Source of the DNA: Bacillus piscicola
GTDB taxonomy: Bacteria > Bacillota > Bacilli > Bacillales > Marinococcaceae
NCBI RefSeq assembly: GCF_022458745.1
Contig: NZ_JAJJJF010000006.1
Coordinates: 116,165-180,164 of the forward strand
DNA length: 64,000 bases
Direction of reading: 5' to 3'
The translations under genes and the position numbers were made by a program. The notes below the pieces were generated by a model, which was not told the DNA's origin, made no database searches, and saw nothing but the letters and a program-made list of their open reading frames with translations. Below, one piece after another: positions 16,076 through 25,028 of this stretch. Every line of letters starts with the position of its first letter. The first letter of the stretch is position 1.

Positions 16076-17191
16076 TTAACCCCTTTCTGTTACTTCCTGT
16101 AATTGAAGCACTTCATCGAGTGCTTTGATAAACAAGTGATTCTCATCTTCTGTCCCGATTGTCACGCGAATCATGGTTGGATATCCCATCATGTGACCCG
16201 GCCGGATAATAACGCCTCTTTTTAATAATTCATTGTAGACCTTTTCCGCCGGACGCTTCGTGTCGACCATAATAAAATTCGTGTGGGACGGAAAGGAGGG
16301 GAGTTCCCGTTTTTGACATTCATCTTCTAGATAACGTCTTCCCGCGTCGTTCCACGTTTTCGTATTATTCATGAACTCCTCATCATCCAGAGAGGCAAGC
16401 GCTGCAACTTGAGCAAAACGATTCACATTGAACGGATCTTTGTTTTTCAGTAGTTCTCCTGCGATATCGGGGTGCATAATTCCGTAGCCGACACGCAGTG
16501 ACGCTAGGCCGTAGATTTTGGAAAAAGTACGCAAAGAAATAAGGTTTGGGTATTGTTCCATGTAATCGAGCGTTTCGAGATAGTCGTCCGTGTGTACATA
16601 CTCATAATAGGCTTCGTCTACCACGACGACTATATGCGCGGGAACGCTTTCAATAAACTCCAGCAGCTCTTTTGCACCAACAATCGTTCCGGTTGGATTG
16701 TTTGGATTGCAGACGAATATCATTTTCGTTTTATCGGTAATAGCCGCACGCATCGCTTGCAGGTCATGGGTTCCTTCTTTCATTTCCACTTCTACCGGGA
16801 CACCGCCATCAATGATGACATTCGTCTTATAACGTGGGAATGTCACACTGGCCATAATGACTTCATCGTTTTCTTCTATATAGGTACGGGTGAGAAGTCG
16901 AATGATCTCGTCCGATCCATTCCCGAAAATGAGGCGGTTCTTATCAATATTCAGATGTGCGGCAAGTTTTTCTGCGAGTACCGGCGCTGTTATTTCAGGA
17001 TAATAATGTGTATTCTTTATTTCATTTTGGACCGCTTGCTGTGCAAGTGGTGAGGAACCGTACGGATTCTCATTTGATGCCATTTTGATAACGTGGGTAA
17101 TGCCGAGCTCTCGTTGCAGTTCTTCAACCGGTTTGCCTGGTGCGTACATCGCGATTTGTTCCATTTGTTTCCTCGGTTTGACTGTGCTCAT
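16076..17191 (-). CDS. HisC-type PLP aminotransferase (probably aromatic amino acid)
   Basis: Class I/II fold aminotransferase of 371 residues, resembling histidinol-phosphate aminotransferase. PLP Lys225 (TFSKIYGLA), CNPNNPTG (161-168), VVDEAYYEY with the Asp to the pyridine N, and the distal RVTIG Arg are present. HisC-like enzymes often accept phenylalanine and tyrosine. It is not in a his operon but heads a 2-oxoacid dehydrogenase operon, near an HPA degradation cluster. I infer it deaminates an amino acid, possibly Tyr or Phe, to the 2-oxo acid used by E1. The upstream gap (17192-17435) is AT-rich with repeated AAGCTTT elements that may be operator sites. Confidence 0.8.
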   Translation of the reverse strand: MSTVKPRKQMEQIAMYAPGKPVEELQRELGITHVIKMASNENPYGSSPLAQQAVQNEIKNTHYYPEITAPVLAEKLAAHLNIDKNRLIFGNGSDEIIRLLTRTYIEENDEVIMASVTFPRYKTNVIIDGGVPVEVEMKEGTHDLQAMRAAITDKTKMIFVCNPNNPTGTIVGAKELLEFIESVPAHIVVVVDEAYYEYVHTDDYLETLDYMEQYPNLISLRTFSKIYGLASLRVGYGIMHPDIAGELLKNKDPFNVNRFAQVAALASLDDEEFMNNTKTWNDAGRRYLEDECQKRELPSFPSHTNFIMVDTKRPAEKVYNELLKRGVIIRPGHMMGYPTMIRVTIGTEDENHLFIKALDEVLQLQEVTERG

Positions 17192-17435
17192 TTATGTGGC
17201 CTCCCTAAAAAGTTCAATTAGCCTCTTACCGTTACAATATAGTTATCTCAATCTTCATGCAAGAACGTAAATTAAAGCTTTTAAGCTTTTATGTGTTAAA
17301 ATAATTTTATTGCGCAAAAGCATTAAAGCTTTAAATGACATGCTTGCAAAAGAGAATTAACACGAATAAAGTTATTTCTACAACATTTCTTAAGTATTCA
17401 AATATTCTTTGTTTTTTAAAGGAGGCATTTTTGTT

Positions 17436-18881
17436 ATGGCGCCACAGAAGCCGTCATTCTTGGCAGCTAGTCTTATTGTTGTGTTAATCGTAGCTGTTCT
17501 CGGTGTTACCATCCTCGGATACGGTGTTGCACCGCACATACCAATTTTAATAGCAGCGGTAATAGTGGGGATTTATGGATTAGTGCTTGGTTATAAATGG
17601 AAGGACTTGGAGAAGGCACTTTCTACCGGCATTTATCACGGAACACCGGCAATTATTATTTTATTGCTAATTGGAACGTTAGTAGGGGTGTGGGTGCTGA
17701 ATGGCACGGTTCAAACCATTACCTATTACGGACTTCAAATTCTGTCACCTACCTTTTTCCTTGTGTCTGCAGTGGCAATTACCGCGGTTGTCGCGATTGC
17801 TGCCGGAAGTTCGTTGAGTGCCATTAGTACGATCGGGATTGCTTTAATGGGAGTGGCTTACGGAATGGGTATCTCACCGGCAATGACAGCGGGAGCAATT
17901 GTAAGCGGTGCCATTTTTGGGGATAAAATGTCACCGCTCTCAGATACTACCAATTTGGCAGCAGCTACAGCAAAAGTGGATATTTTTCAGCATATAAAGC
18001 ATATGATGTGGACGACCATCCCGAGTCTTGTGATTACGATGCTCATCTTTACGGTTATCGGACTGTCCACAAGCAAAGATGCAGCCGATATCAGCCAAGT
18101 AGAAGAAATGGTTCAGATTTTGAATAACGAGTTTACTATCAGCCTTGTGACATTGTTGTCACCATTATTAATCGTGATTTTAGCCATGCGGCGTATAAAT
18201 CCTATTCCAGCTCTTATCATCGGACTTGTAGTTGCTGTTCTGACAGCCTTTTATACGGTACCAGGTGTGACATTCGGCGATATTATGAATGCAGCGCATG
18301 TTGGCTATACAGCCGAGACGGGCAATGAAGCAATTGATAATCTTCTGTCCTTGGGCGGATTGGAAAGCATGTTATTCGGTGTGTCGCTCATCCTGATATC
18401 TCTGTCGCTTGGAGGTATGGTCAGTGAAATCGGTCTTACCCATGCGATTATTGATGGTTTTAAAAGCTTTTTACAAACACGTGGCAACGTCATCATGTTA
18501 ACTGTATTCTCTTGTTTAGGAATTAACGTAACGGTTGGAGAACAGTATTTATCGATTATTTTGCCGGGGCAGATGTTGGAAGACAGTTACAAAAGGGCGA
18601 ATATGCATCCCGTAAACTTATCACGAACACTCGAGGATGCCGGTACAATCATTCACCCGATTATCCCGTGGGGTGTTATCGGTGCCTTTATCATGACGAC
18701 ATTAAACATCGGAGTTGAATATGTTCCGTATACGTTTATCAGCTTTATCACACCGCTTATAGCAATTATTTACGGGTATACTGGCTTTTCGCTGAAGCCA
18801 CTAGCTTCAACCGGGGGATATAGTTACCAGGATGCAAGCGGAACTGAGGAGGAAGAAGAGAAAAGATTCTATAAATCATAG
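17436..18881 (+). CDS. nhaC: NhaC-family Na+/H+ antiporter
   Basis: Membrane antiporter of 481 residues with about 11-12 hydrophobic segments. NhaC-family signatures are AAGSSLSAISTIGIALMGV, GDKMSPLSDTTNLAA (near 165-180) and the GINVTVGEQYLSIILPGQM segment. The family includes Na+/H+ antiporters and MleN-type malate/lactate exchangers, so it may either extrude Na+ or exchange an organic anion or amino acid. Start at 17436 is set by GGAGG 10 nt upstream; an in-frame upstream start at 17409 would overlap this site. Divergent from the aminotransferase/E1 operon. Useful for recycling Na+ taken up by the TRAP systems. Confidence 0.88.
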   Translation: MAPQKPSFLAASLIVVLIVAVLGVTILGYGVAPHIPILIAAVIVGIYGLVLGYKWKDLEKALSTGIYHGTPAIIILLLIGTLVGVWVLNGTVQTITYYGLQILSPTFFLVSAVAITAVVAIAAGSSLSAISTIGIALMGVAYGMGISPAMTAGAIVSGAIFGDKMSPLSDTTNLAAATAKVDIFQHIKHMMWTTIPSLVITMLIFTVIGLSTSKDAADISQVEEMVQILNNEFTISLVTLLSPLLIVILAMRRINPIPALIIGLVVAVLTAFYTVPGVTFGDIMNAAHVGYTAETGNEAIDNLLSLGGLESMLFGVSLILISLSLGGMVSEIGLTHAIIDGFKSFLQTRGNVIMLTVFSCLGINVTVGEQYLSIILPGQMLEDSYKRANMHPVNLSRTLEDAGTIIHPIIPWGVIGAFIMTTLNIGVEYVPYTFISFITPLIAIIYGYTGFSLKPLASTGGYSYQDASGTEEEEEKRFYKS

Positions 18882-18890
18882 AATCATAAA

Positions 18891-18923
18891 GGCCGTCTCT
18901 ATGGTTGACACCTAGAGACGGCC
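18891..18923. terminator. Hairpin terminator between convergent nhaC and trhO
   Basis: GGCCGTCTCTA (18891-18901) and TAGAGACGGCC (18913-18923) form a perfect 11-bp stem 9 nt after the nhaC stop and 11 nt from the trhO stop. U-tracts are weak on both sides. Confidence 0.7.
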
Positions 18924-18934
18924 CATTTGTAGGT

Positions 18935-19903
18935 TTATGCGCGCTGCATGTCCTCTTTTTCAATTTTTTGCAGGCGTTCTTCCACTTCTTCAGGAGAGAG
19001 TTTATTTTCAATAACGTAACGGTTGCGCGGGGAAACCCGGCATTCGTGCGTACAGCCGCCAAGGTATTTATGCTCGTTCTCTTCGGAACAGATGATTTGC
19101 TTGTTACAGTCAGGTTCGGCACAGTTAATGTAGCGCTCACACGGAGTACCGTCGAAATAGTCGCGGCCGACAATGTTGTGTTCAATCTGGTTGATCGGTA
19201 CGCTGATCCGCTCGTCGAATACATAGCATTTACCGTCCCAAAGGTCGCCTTTTACTTCTTCATCTTTTGCGTAGGTGACAATACCGCCATGCAACTGAGC
19301 CACATCTTCAAATCCTTGCTTTTTCAGCCAGCCAGAAAATTTCTCACAACGAATGCCACCTGTGCAGTACGTTAAGATTTTCTTGCCTTCAAGTTTATTC
19401 TTGTTTTCTTCCACCCATTCTGGTAATTCACGGAAAGTGCTGATATCCGGGCGGATAGCGCCGCGGAAATGACCGAGATCATATTCATAGTCATTGCGCG
19501 CGTCGAGAACGACGGTGTCTTCTTCCAAAAGGGCATCGCGAAATTCTTTCGGACTCAGATACTCGCCCGTTACCTCTTTCGGGTTCACGTCATCTTCCAG
19601 ACGAAGGGTGACGAGTTCCGGCCGAGGACGCACGTGCATTTTTTTGAAAGCATGTCCCTCTGCTTCGTCTATTTTGAAAACAATACCCGCGAAACGCGGA
19701 TCATTTTTTAGGTCATCCATGTATTTCGTTGTCTGTTCTACCGTGCCGGATACGGTACCGTTAATTCCTTCTTTAGCCACGAGAATACGGCCTTTTAGTT
19801 CGAGGTCTTTGCAATAAGCAAGGTGCTCTGCTGCAAAAGCTTCCGGATCTTCAATGGGGGTGTAATAGTAATAAAGAAGTACACGGTAATTCAATTTTTC
19901 CAT
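18935..19903 (-). CDS. trhO: tRNA uridine(34) hydroxylase, rhodanese-type (TrhO/YceA family)
   Basis: Oxygen-dependent enzyme that makes 5-hydroxyuridine at tRNA wobble position 34. The N-terminal domain includes [12 protein letters not shown] (about 42-53). The central rhodanese domain has catalytic Cys in [18 protein letters not shown], and a C-terminal Cys-rich tail ([16 protein letters not shown]...GGCTHEC) is typical of Gram-positive members. Three starts are possible (GTG 19912, ATG 19909, ATG 19903). I prefer 19903 because AGATAGGTGAT then forms the ribosome binding site. Stand-alone housekeeping gene. Confidence 0.9.
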   Translation of the reverse strand: MEKLNYRVLLYYYYTPIEDPEAFAAEHLAYCKDLELKGRILVAKEGINGTVSGTVEQTTKYMDDLKNDPRFAGIVFKIDEAEGHAFKKMHVRPRPELVTLRLEDDVNPKEVTGEYLSPKEFRDALLEEDTVVLDARNDYEYDLGHFRGAIRPDISTFRELPEWVEENKNKLEGKKILTYCTGGIRCEKFSGWLKKQGFEDVAQLHGGIVTYAKDEEVKGDLWDGKCYVFDERISVPINQIEHNIVGRDYFDGTPCERYINCAEPDCNKQIICSEENEHKYLGGCTHECRVSPRNRYVIENKLSPEEVEERLQKIEKEDMQRA

Positions 19904-19942
19904 TTCCATCACCTATCTGTGTTATATTTGCAAGATATAATC

Positions 19943-19960
19943 TCGTATAGGTGTATACGA
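19943..19960. promoter_or_regulatory. Inverted repeat upstream of trhO
   Basis: TCGTATA (19943-19949), 4-bp spacer GGTG, TATACGA (19954-19960): a perfect 7-bp inverted repeat about 40 nt before trhO. Possible operator; the binding factor is unknown. Confidence 0.4.
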
Positions 19961-20166
19961 TGTCTCTTACAATACACTATTGTATAAAGAAATGACCATA
20001 GTTTGCAACTCCAATTTTATGCAGTGTTATGAAAGCGACAGTGGGAATATGAATAAGGTTATCAGTGATATTAATCGAGACGATCAGCGACACTCTCAAA
20101 AAACCCTATTAATGATACAATAGAAGAAAAGCGACCGTAGTAAAAAGAATATTTGGGGGGATGAGC

Positions 20167-20934
20167 ATGGTTAAATCAGTGGACCGGGCCTTGAGGATTG
20201 TTAAGATGGTAAGCACAAAAAAAGACGGTTATAGTGTCACGGAACTAGCAGAAAAGCTGGAACTGAATAAAAGTTCCGTGTTCCGGCTGCTCGCCACCCT
20301 TATTGAACATGGTTTTATCGAGCAGGACGATGAGACGAAACGTTATCGGCTCGGCTATCAATACCTGGAGTTGAGTGCGAAGCTCCTCGATTCGATGGAT
20401 ATTAGGAAAGAGGCCACACCCTATTTGAAGGAACTGGAAGCGCTGACGAACGAAGTCGTACACCTTGTTATTTATTCTCAGAAAGAAGCGGTCTACATAG
20501 AAAAGCTCGAAGGAAATGAAACACTTCGCATGCACTCCCAAGTCGGCAAGCGTGCCCCTATGCATTGCACAAGCGCGGGCAAAACAATTCTTTCCTATCT
20601 GCCAGAAAGAGAAGCACGCGATATCTTAAAACAACGCGGACTGCCGGTTCATACAGAGAACACCATCACCGATCCGGATCTTCTGCTTGAAAACTTAAAA
20701 GAAATCCGCGAACGTGGCTACGGCCAGGAAGTCGAAGAAAACGAAGTCGGTATCACTTGCATTGCTGCCCCTATTTTTAATTTCCACGGAGATATCACAG
20801 GTTCTATCAGCATTTCCGGTCCGACCATTCGCATGGGGGAGGAACGAATCCAAGAGCTGAAAAATCCTCTGATGGAAGCCGGAAGAAAGGTGTCGAAAAG
20901 GTTGGGATACAGGGATAACAATAATATAGAATAA
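20167..20934 (+). CDS. IclR-family transcriptional regulator
   Basis: Regulator of 255 residues. N-terminal winged HTH (KSVDRALRIVKMV...YSVTELAEKLELNKSSVFRLLATL), then the IclR effector domain (about 80-250) with GKRAPMHCTSAGKTILSYL and EVEENEVGITCIAAPIFNF. IclR proteins sense small organic acids. GGGGGG six nt before ATG 20167 selects that start over ATG 20161, which would touch the ribosome binding site. TGATACAAT about 45 nt upstream is a likely extended -10. It is followed by its own terminator and then a sulfonate-type ABC operon, which it may or may not control; no other target is adjacent. Confidence 0.9.
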   Translation: MVKSVDRALRIVKMVSTKKDGYSVTELAEKLELNKSSVFRLLATLIEHGFIEQDDETKRYRLGYQYLELSAKLLDSMDIRKEATPYLKELEALTNEVVHLVIYSQKEAVYIEKLEGNETLRMHSQVGKRAPMHCTSAGKTILSYLPEREARDILKQRGLPVHTENTITDPDLLLENLKEIRERGYGQEVEENEVGITCIAAPIFNFHGDITGSISISGPTIRMGEERIQELKNPLMEAGRKVSKRLGYRDNNNIE

Positions 20935-20973
20935 ACAGGTGTCTTGTTGATAGTAAATAGTAGCTCTTTAGGA

Positions 20974-21003
20974 AGCAGCGGTCCAAGTGGTCGCTGTTTT
21001 TTT
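20974..21003 (+). terminator. Rho-independent terminator after the IclR gene
   Basis: CAGCG (20976-20980) pairs with CGCTG (20992-20996), extended by imperfect inner pairs, followed by seven Ts. Confidence 0.75.
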
Positions 21004-21008
21004 AGTTA

Positions 21009-21037
21009 TTGACACTTCCTCTTGTAGAACATATACT
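21009..21037 (+). promoter_or_regulatory. Predicted sigma-A promoter of the ABC operon
   Basis: Consensus TTGACA (21009-21014), 17-bp spacer, TATACT (21032-21037), about 55 nt before the ATPase start. One of the best promoter matches in the window. Confidence 0.75.
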
Positions 21038-21049
21038 ATTACCATAAAA

Positions 21050-21066
21050 CCTATAAAACATATAGG
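21050..21066. promoter_or_regulatory. Inverted repeat near the ABC-operon transcription start
   Basis: CCTATA (21050-21055), AAACA-like 5-bp spacer, TATAGG (21061-21066). It sits just downstream of the predicted start site, where a repressor would act. The protein is unknown; a sulfur regulator is one possibility. Confidence 0.45.
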
Positions 21067-21093
21067 GATTAATTAAAGTTGGTGAGTATCGTT

Positions 21094-21939
21094 ATGACGG
21101 ATGTCGTCATCGAACAAGTGGAAAAGACGTTTTTTGATAAAACGAAAGACACATCGTTTACGGTTTTTCAACATATTGACGCAGAGATTAAGTCTGGTGA
21201 ATTTGTTTCCTTGCTGGGACCCTCAGGCTGCGGGAAATCGACGCTTTTAAATATCATCGCCGGTCTGGAAAGCCCGACTAAAGGCAAGATTACAGCTGGT
21301 GGCGCAGAGGTGACCGGACCGGGGCCGGACCGCGGGGTTGTCTTTCAAGAATCGGCCCTCATGCCATGGCTGTCAGTGTTGGATAACGTCATGTTCGGCC
21401 TGCGAAAACGGATGAAGAAGGAAGAAGCAAAAGAAAGAGCAGAATATTTTTTGAAACTGGTACATTTAAGTAAGTTTATTCATGCGTACCCGCACGAACT
21501 GTCGGGTGGTATGAAACAGCGCGTTTCCATTGCACGGACGCTCGCTTTTGATCCGGACATTTTATTGATGGATGAACCGTTCGGAGCTTTGGATGAGCAA
21601 ACGAGATCGATGTTGCACAAAGAAGTGATGTACATCTGGGAGAAAACGAAGAAAACAGTTATTTTCGTAACACACAACATTCGGGAGTCCATCTTGTTGT
21701 CGGATCGGATCGTGCTGATGGGAACAAGGCCCGGCCGCATCGTAGAAACATTTGATGTACCACTCGAGCGACCGCGGAAAACGTCGAGTGCAGCGTTTGG
21801 CAAACTGGAGGAACAAATTCAGCAGAAGCTTGCCGTTGAAATTGAAAAAGTGATGAAGGAGGAGTTAGGGGATGATTACAACAGTAAGAAGAGTGCTCTT
21901 CTTTATCACACTGATCGTGATATGGGAAATCATATATAG
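21094..21939 (+). CDS. ABC transporter ATP-binding protein, nitrate/sulfonate/taurine type
   Basis: ATPase of 281 residues of the SsuB/TauB class. Walker [11 protein letters not shown]-loop [12 protein letters not shown], signature [15 protein letters not shown], Walker [14 protein letters not shown] and switch His (FVTHNI) are intact. It energises import with the permease and lipoprotein that follow. The start at ATG 21094 follows GGTGAG at 7 nt. The C-terminal 22 codons overlap the permease gene by 68 nt, long for an operon overlap but supported by good ribosome binding sites and uninterrupted frames. Confidence 0.92.
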   Translation: MTDVVIEQVEKTFFDKTKDTSFTVFQHIDAEIKSGEFVSLLGPSGCGKSTLLNIIAGLESPTKGKITAGGAEVTGPGPDRGVVFQESALMPWLSVLDNVMFGLRKRMKKEEAKERAEYFLKLVHLSKFIHAYPHELSGGMKQRVSIARTLAFDPDILLMDEPFGALDEQTRSMLHKEVMYIWEKTKKTVIFVTHNIRESILLSDRIVLMGTRPGRIVETFDVPLERPRKTSSAAFGKLEEQIQQKLAVEIEKVMKEELGDDYNSKKSALLYHTDRDMGNHI

Positions 21940-22636
21940 GCTGAATCTTTCGTTTGAATTCTTTTCTGTTACTGCCTTTCCTTCCCCGCTCCAATCTGTT
22001 CGGGAACTGTATCTTGGTTTTTTTGAGACAGGAATTTTGACTGAAGCACTCGTGACGAGTTTTCAACGGTTGATTGTTGGTTTTGTTATTGCGATTATCG
22101 TTGGCTCGCTATTAGGTCTCGTACTAGCGCGTTCAAAATTTGCAGATGAAACGCTTGGCTCTCTCGTAATCGCTCTCCAGTCGATTCCGAGTATTGTGTG
22201 GCTGCCAATTATGTTAATGCTATTTGGCGGTGGGAACTCGTCGATTATTATTATTGTCGCTTTAGGCGGCACGTGGGTGATGACCTCGAACATGAGATTA
22301 GGCATTAAATCGGTACAGCCGATTTTGATAAGAGCCGCGCGTACAATGGGGTACAAAGGGGCAGAACTCGTCTGGCGGGTGATGATCCCGGCTTCTGTTC
22401 CATCTTTTCTCTCGGGGACACGCCTCGCATGGGCATTTGGCTGGCGTGCCTTGATGGCCGCTGAATTAATTGGCTCGGGCGGATTAGGAAGAACATTAAT
22501 GGACGCCCGTGACTTTTACAATATGAATCTTGTCATCGCGATTATGATCATCATCGCAGTGATCGGGATTATCATGGAGTACGTGATTTTCGACCGCATC
22601 GAAAAGAAAGTGTTTGCTCGTTGGGGCTTAGCATAA
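21872..22636 (+). CDS. ABC transporter permease, nitrate/sulfonate/taurine type
   Basis: SsuC/TauC-class permease of 254 residues with about six membrane segments. The EAA-type cytoplasmic loop appears as [22 protein letters not shown] near residues 150-170, and the family segment [18 protein letters not shown] follows. It forms the channel with the upstream ATPase. ATG 21872 is preceded by AAGGAGG 11 nt upstream and lies inside the ATPase gene. Confidence 0.9.
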   Translation: MITTVRRVLFFITLIVIWEIIYRLNLSFEFFSVTAFPSPLQSVRELYLGFFETGILTEALVTSFQRLIVGFVIAIIVGSLLGLVLARSKFADETLGSLVIALQSIPSIVWLPIMLMLFGGGNSSIIIIVALGGTWVMTSNMRLGIKSVQPILIRAARTMGYKGAELVWRVMIPASVPSFLSGTRLAWAFGWRALMAAELIGSGGLGRTLMDARDFYNMNLVIAIMIIIAVIGIIMEYVIFDRIEKKVFARWGLA

Positions 22637-22654
22637 AATAAGGGGGAGAGTTTC

Positions 22655-23677
22655 ATGAAAAAAGGACTCGTCGTGTTTGTTGTCTCGGTGTTTGCTACGA
22701 TTGCTACGGCATGTGGCCAGGATGACTCTGCCACAGGGAGCGGCGGAGATGCAGAGCCGATTGAAATTGGCTATTTTCCAAACTTGGATCATGCTGCTGG
22801 AATTATTGGAATCCAAGAAGGGTACTTTGAAGAGGAATTAGGAGGAGACAACGTAACGTTCAAGAACTTTCCAAACGGAAATGATTTCATTGAAGCACTT
22901 GACTCTGGATCACTTGACATAGGGTATGTCGGCCCAGGTCCGGTCATTAACTACTTTTTATCTGGCGGCGACGTTAACATATTAAGCGGAGCCGCAAATG
23001 GGGCTACCTTAATCGTTTCAAGTGAAGACTCTGGCATTAAAAGCTTGGATGATTTCGACGGAAAGTCTTTCTGTACCCCTGGAAACGGATGTACACACAA
23101 CGTGCAATTGGAAATTATGTTGAAAGAGCTGGGATTGGAATCGAACCGGGTTGGCGGGACCGTTGAGCATCAATCACGCGTCGATCCAGCTTCCATGATG
23201 GTTCGCTTTGAGCAGGGAGAAGTGGATGCGGCCGCTGCACCGGAGCCGTGGGGGACGTATCTCGTAGAAGAGCTGAACGCGAACGTCGTAACCGAATGGA
23301 ACCAAGTCTTTCTAGGAGAGACACTTCCAAGTGTTGTCCTCGTGACATCAGAGGAATTTATGAACTCCCACCCTGAGCAAGTGAAAGCGGTCCTTGCTGC
23401 TCACCAAAAAGCGGTTGACTTTGCAAAAGAAAATGAAAAAGAGACCTTAACCGCGGTTAATGACTTAATCTATGAGCTTTCGCAGACAAAGTTCTCCGAT
23501 GACGTGTTGACGAAAGCATGGGGGCGCATGAACATTACCTCCGATGTGTCTGGCGAAGCCCTGCAAAGTTGGGCCGATGCCTCCTATGAACTAGACTTCC
23601 TTGATGAGAAGCCAAATCTAGAAGGACTCGTTGACACTTCCCTGATTGAAAGTCTTTCGGAAGAAAAGTCACAATAA
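22655..23677 (+). CDS. ABC transporter substrate-binding lipoprotein (SsuA/NrtA-like)
   Basis: Lipoprotein of 340 residues. Signal peptide with lipobox ATAC at Cys20, acidic/Gly linker, then a periplasmic-binding fold like SsuA/TauA/NrtA: IGYFPNLDHAAGIIGIQEGYF, the LDIGYVGPGPVINYFLSG ligand loop and DAAAAPEPWGTYL. The ligand is probably an aliphatic sulfonate, taurine-like compound or related small anion. There is no sulfonate monooxygenase nearby, so sulfonate use is not proven. SD GGGGGAG precedes the ATG. Last gene of the importer operon. Confidence 0.88.
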   Translation: MKKGLVVFVVSVFATIATACGQDDSATGSGGDAEPIEIGYFPNLDHAAGIIGIQEGYFEEELGGDNVTFKNFPNGNDFIEALDSGSLDIGYVGPGPVINYFLSGGDVNILSGAANGATLIVSSEDSGIKSLDDFDGKSFCTPGNGCTHNVQLEIMLKELGLESNRVGGTVEHQSRVDPASMMVRFEQGEVDAAAAPEPWGTYLVEELNANVVTEWNQVFLGETLPSVVLVTSEEFMNSHPEQVKAVLAAHQKAVDFAKENEKETLTAVNDLIYELSQTKFSDDVLTKAWGRMNITSDVSGEALQSWADASYELDFLDEKPNLEGLVDTSLIESLSEEKSQ

Positions 23678-23711
23678 CAACAACTCCGAAACCCTGAAAA
23701 CAATTTCTATG

Positions 23712-23749
23712 ACATGCCTACTTCCAAACCGGAAATAGGCATGTTTTAT
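23712..23749 (+). terminator. Rho-independent terminator after the ABC operon
   Basis: ACATGCCTACTTCC (23712-23725) pairs with GGAAATAGGCATGT (23731-23744) with one mismatch, followed by TTTATT. Confidence 0.85.
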
Positions 23750-23879
23750 TGTAATATTGATTAAGAGCAGTATGTTTTTATTAATATAATGCTTTGTCAA
23801 ACTTTGTTACTATTTGTGGTAATATAGGATAGAATAATTAACAGTCAGAATAATTTATACATATTAAGAGAGGGAAATC

Positions 23880-24629
23880 ATGATCTATGTAAAAAATACA
23901 CCTAATAATACTGGGGTAACTGTCTATGGGGATTATTTAGATTTTGAAACTCTTTACGAATCGTTACATACGATTGTTGGAAATGAAGATGAATGGGAGA
24001 GATATGAAGGCGCGCGGCTGAGAGTGCTGGCGGTTTGTTATGATATCCGTCATTCACTCATGGGCGACCGTGACATAACGTTTGTTGACAATGGATTGGA
24101 TAAGGACAAGATGCGATACCAGTCGACCATTGCAAATGAGAAAAATGTTTATTTATCATTCAATGTACTGTGGCCTGAAATTCTTTTCGTAACGATGACG
24201 TTAAATGATTTTGTAAGTCTTTATGCATATAAGCAAGTTAATCATGATTACCGCACGATCCTAGACTATCGTAATATTTGGGATGCACCCATTGCGCGTG
24301 TTCGCAACTTTCAGGCTGCCATTGGAACGTGCATCAAAGAAACGATACCTTCAACCTCCATTAACAGGGTCTTAAGATTGATGAACCGTGATTACACGTG
24401 GTCCGATAACTATGTCACTCAGTACCTGGATGAGTTGAACTGTAGATTCATTGATATGGATAGCGAGAAACGTTTAAAGAACATAACGATTATGGCGAAG
24501 CGTATCGCGGAAAAAGGACGGGAGTATCAGGAGGTAGAATATGCTGTAATGGAGGCTGCAATAAGATATAAGTGTCATCCGACAGATCTTGAATCCGTCG
24601 TTGAATATCCAGAAGTCATTGAGTGGTAA
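23880..24629 (+). CDS. Conserved protein of unknown function (DUF6904-like)
   Basis: Soluble protein of 249 residues without signal peptide or membrane segment. The opening (YVKNTPNNTGVTVYGDYLDFETLYE) and CYDIRHSLMGDRDITFVDNG segments match from memory a Bacillaceae family annotated as DUF6904, so the family label is a recollection, not a search result. The protein has many acidic and aromatic residues and no recognisable catalytic motif. SD AGAGAGGG lies 5-8 nt before the ATG. Monocistronic or paired with the next small gene. No function is proposed. Confidence 0.75.
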   Translation: MIYVKNTPNNTGVTVYGDYLDFETLYESLHTIVGNEDEWERYEGARLRVLAVCYDIRHSLMGDRDITFVDNGLDKDKMRYQSTIANEKNVYLSFNVLWPEILFVTMTLNDFVSLYAYKQVNHDYRTILDYRNIWDAPIARVRNFQAAIGTCIKETIPSTSINRVLRLMNRDYTWSDNYVTQYLDELNCRFIDMDSEKRLKNITIMAKRIAEKGREYQEVEYAVMEAAIRYKCHPTDLESVVEYPEVIEW

Positions 24630-24699
24630 TTCAGATCCCGAATTGTGCTCTTCTTTCTGAGTGGATGACTATAAGATAAAGAAAGGATTTTGTTTTGAA

Positions 24700-24930
24700 A
24701 TGGAGGATAAGGTTAAAGAGCTTTCCTTGCTATTATTATACCTAACATCGTGGGAAGAAGATGAGCTTCCCGTCGAGTCAAGAAGAAGCTGGAAGGGCTA
24801 TCCCTTTGATATTTTAAATGAATTAACGGATAAGGATTTAATTCGAGGGAGCAAGCGCTCTAAATCAGTTTCCTTAACTGAAGCAGGAATCAAAGAGGCG
24901 CAGGTTCTAGTCGATAAATATCTGAAATAA
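24700..24930 (+). CDS. Small conserved protein (DUF6429-like)
   Basis: Protein of 76 residues (89 if started at GTG 24661). Its pattern, KVKELSLLLLYLTSWEEDEL then SRRSWKGYPFDILNELTDK and a SLTEAGIKEA helix, resembles a winged-helix-like small family I remember as DUF6429. I prefer ATG 24700 because homologues as recalled start at this Met and AAAGGA lies upstream, although spacing is long. Possibly a DNA-binding or adaptor protein. A hairpin follows. Confidence 0.65.
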   Translation: MEDKVKELSLLLLYLTSWEEDELPVESRRSWKGYPFDILNELTDKDLIRGSKRSKSVSLTEAGIKEAQVLVDKYLK

Positions 24931-24977
24931 TAGGGGTTAGAAGCGCTATATGAATATAATCTTGACAGAGTGACTTT

Positions 24978-25015
24978 AGAACAAGTAAGGATCCTTGCAG
25001 GTGCTTACTTGTTCT
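24978..25015. terminator. Hairpin between convergent genes
   Basis: AGAACAAGTAAG (24978-24989) and CTTACTTGTTCT (25004-25015), a perfect 12-bp stem located 14 nt from the end of the minus-strand DUF4317-like gene. Weak U-tracts on both sides. Confidence 0.65.
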
Positions 25016-25028
25016 ATATTACTTCAAG

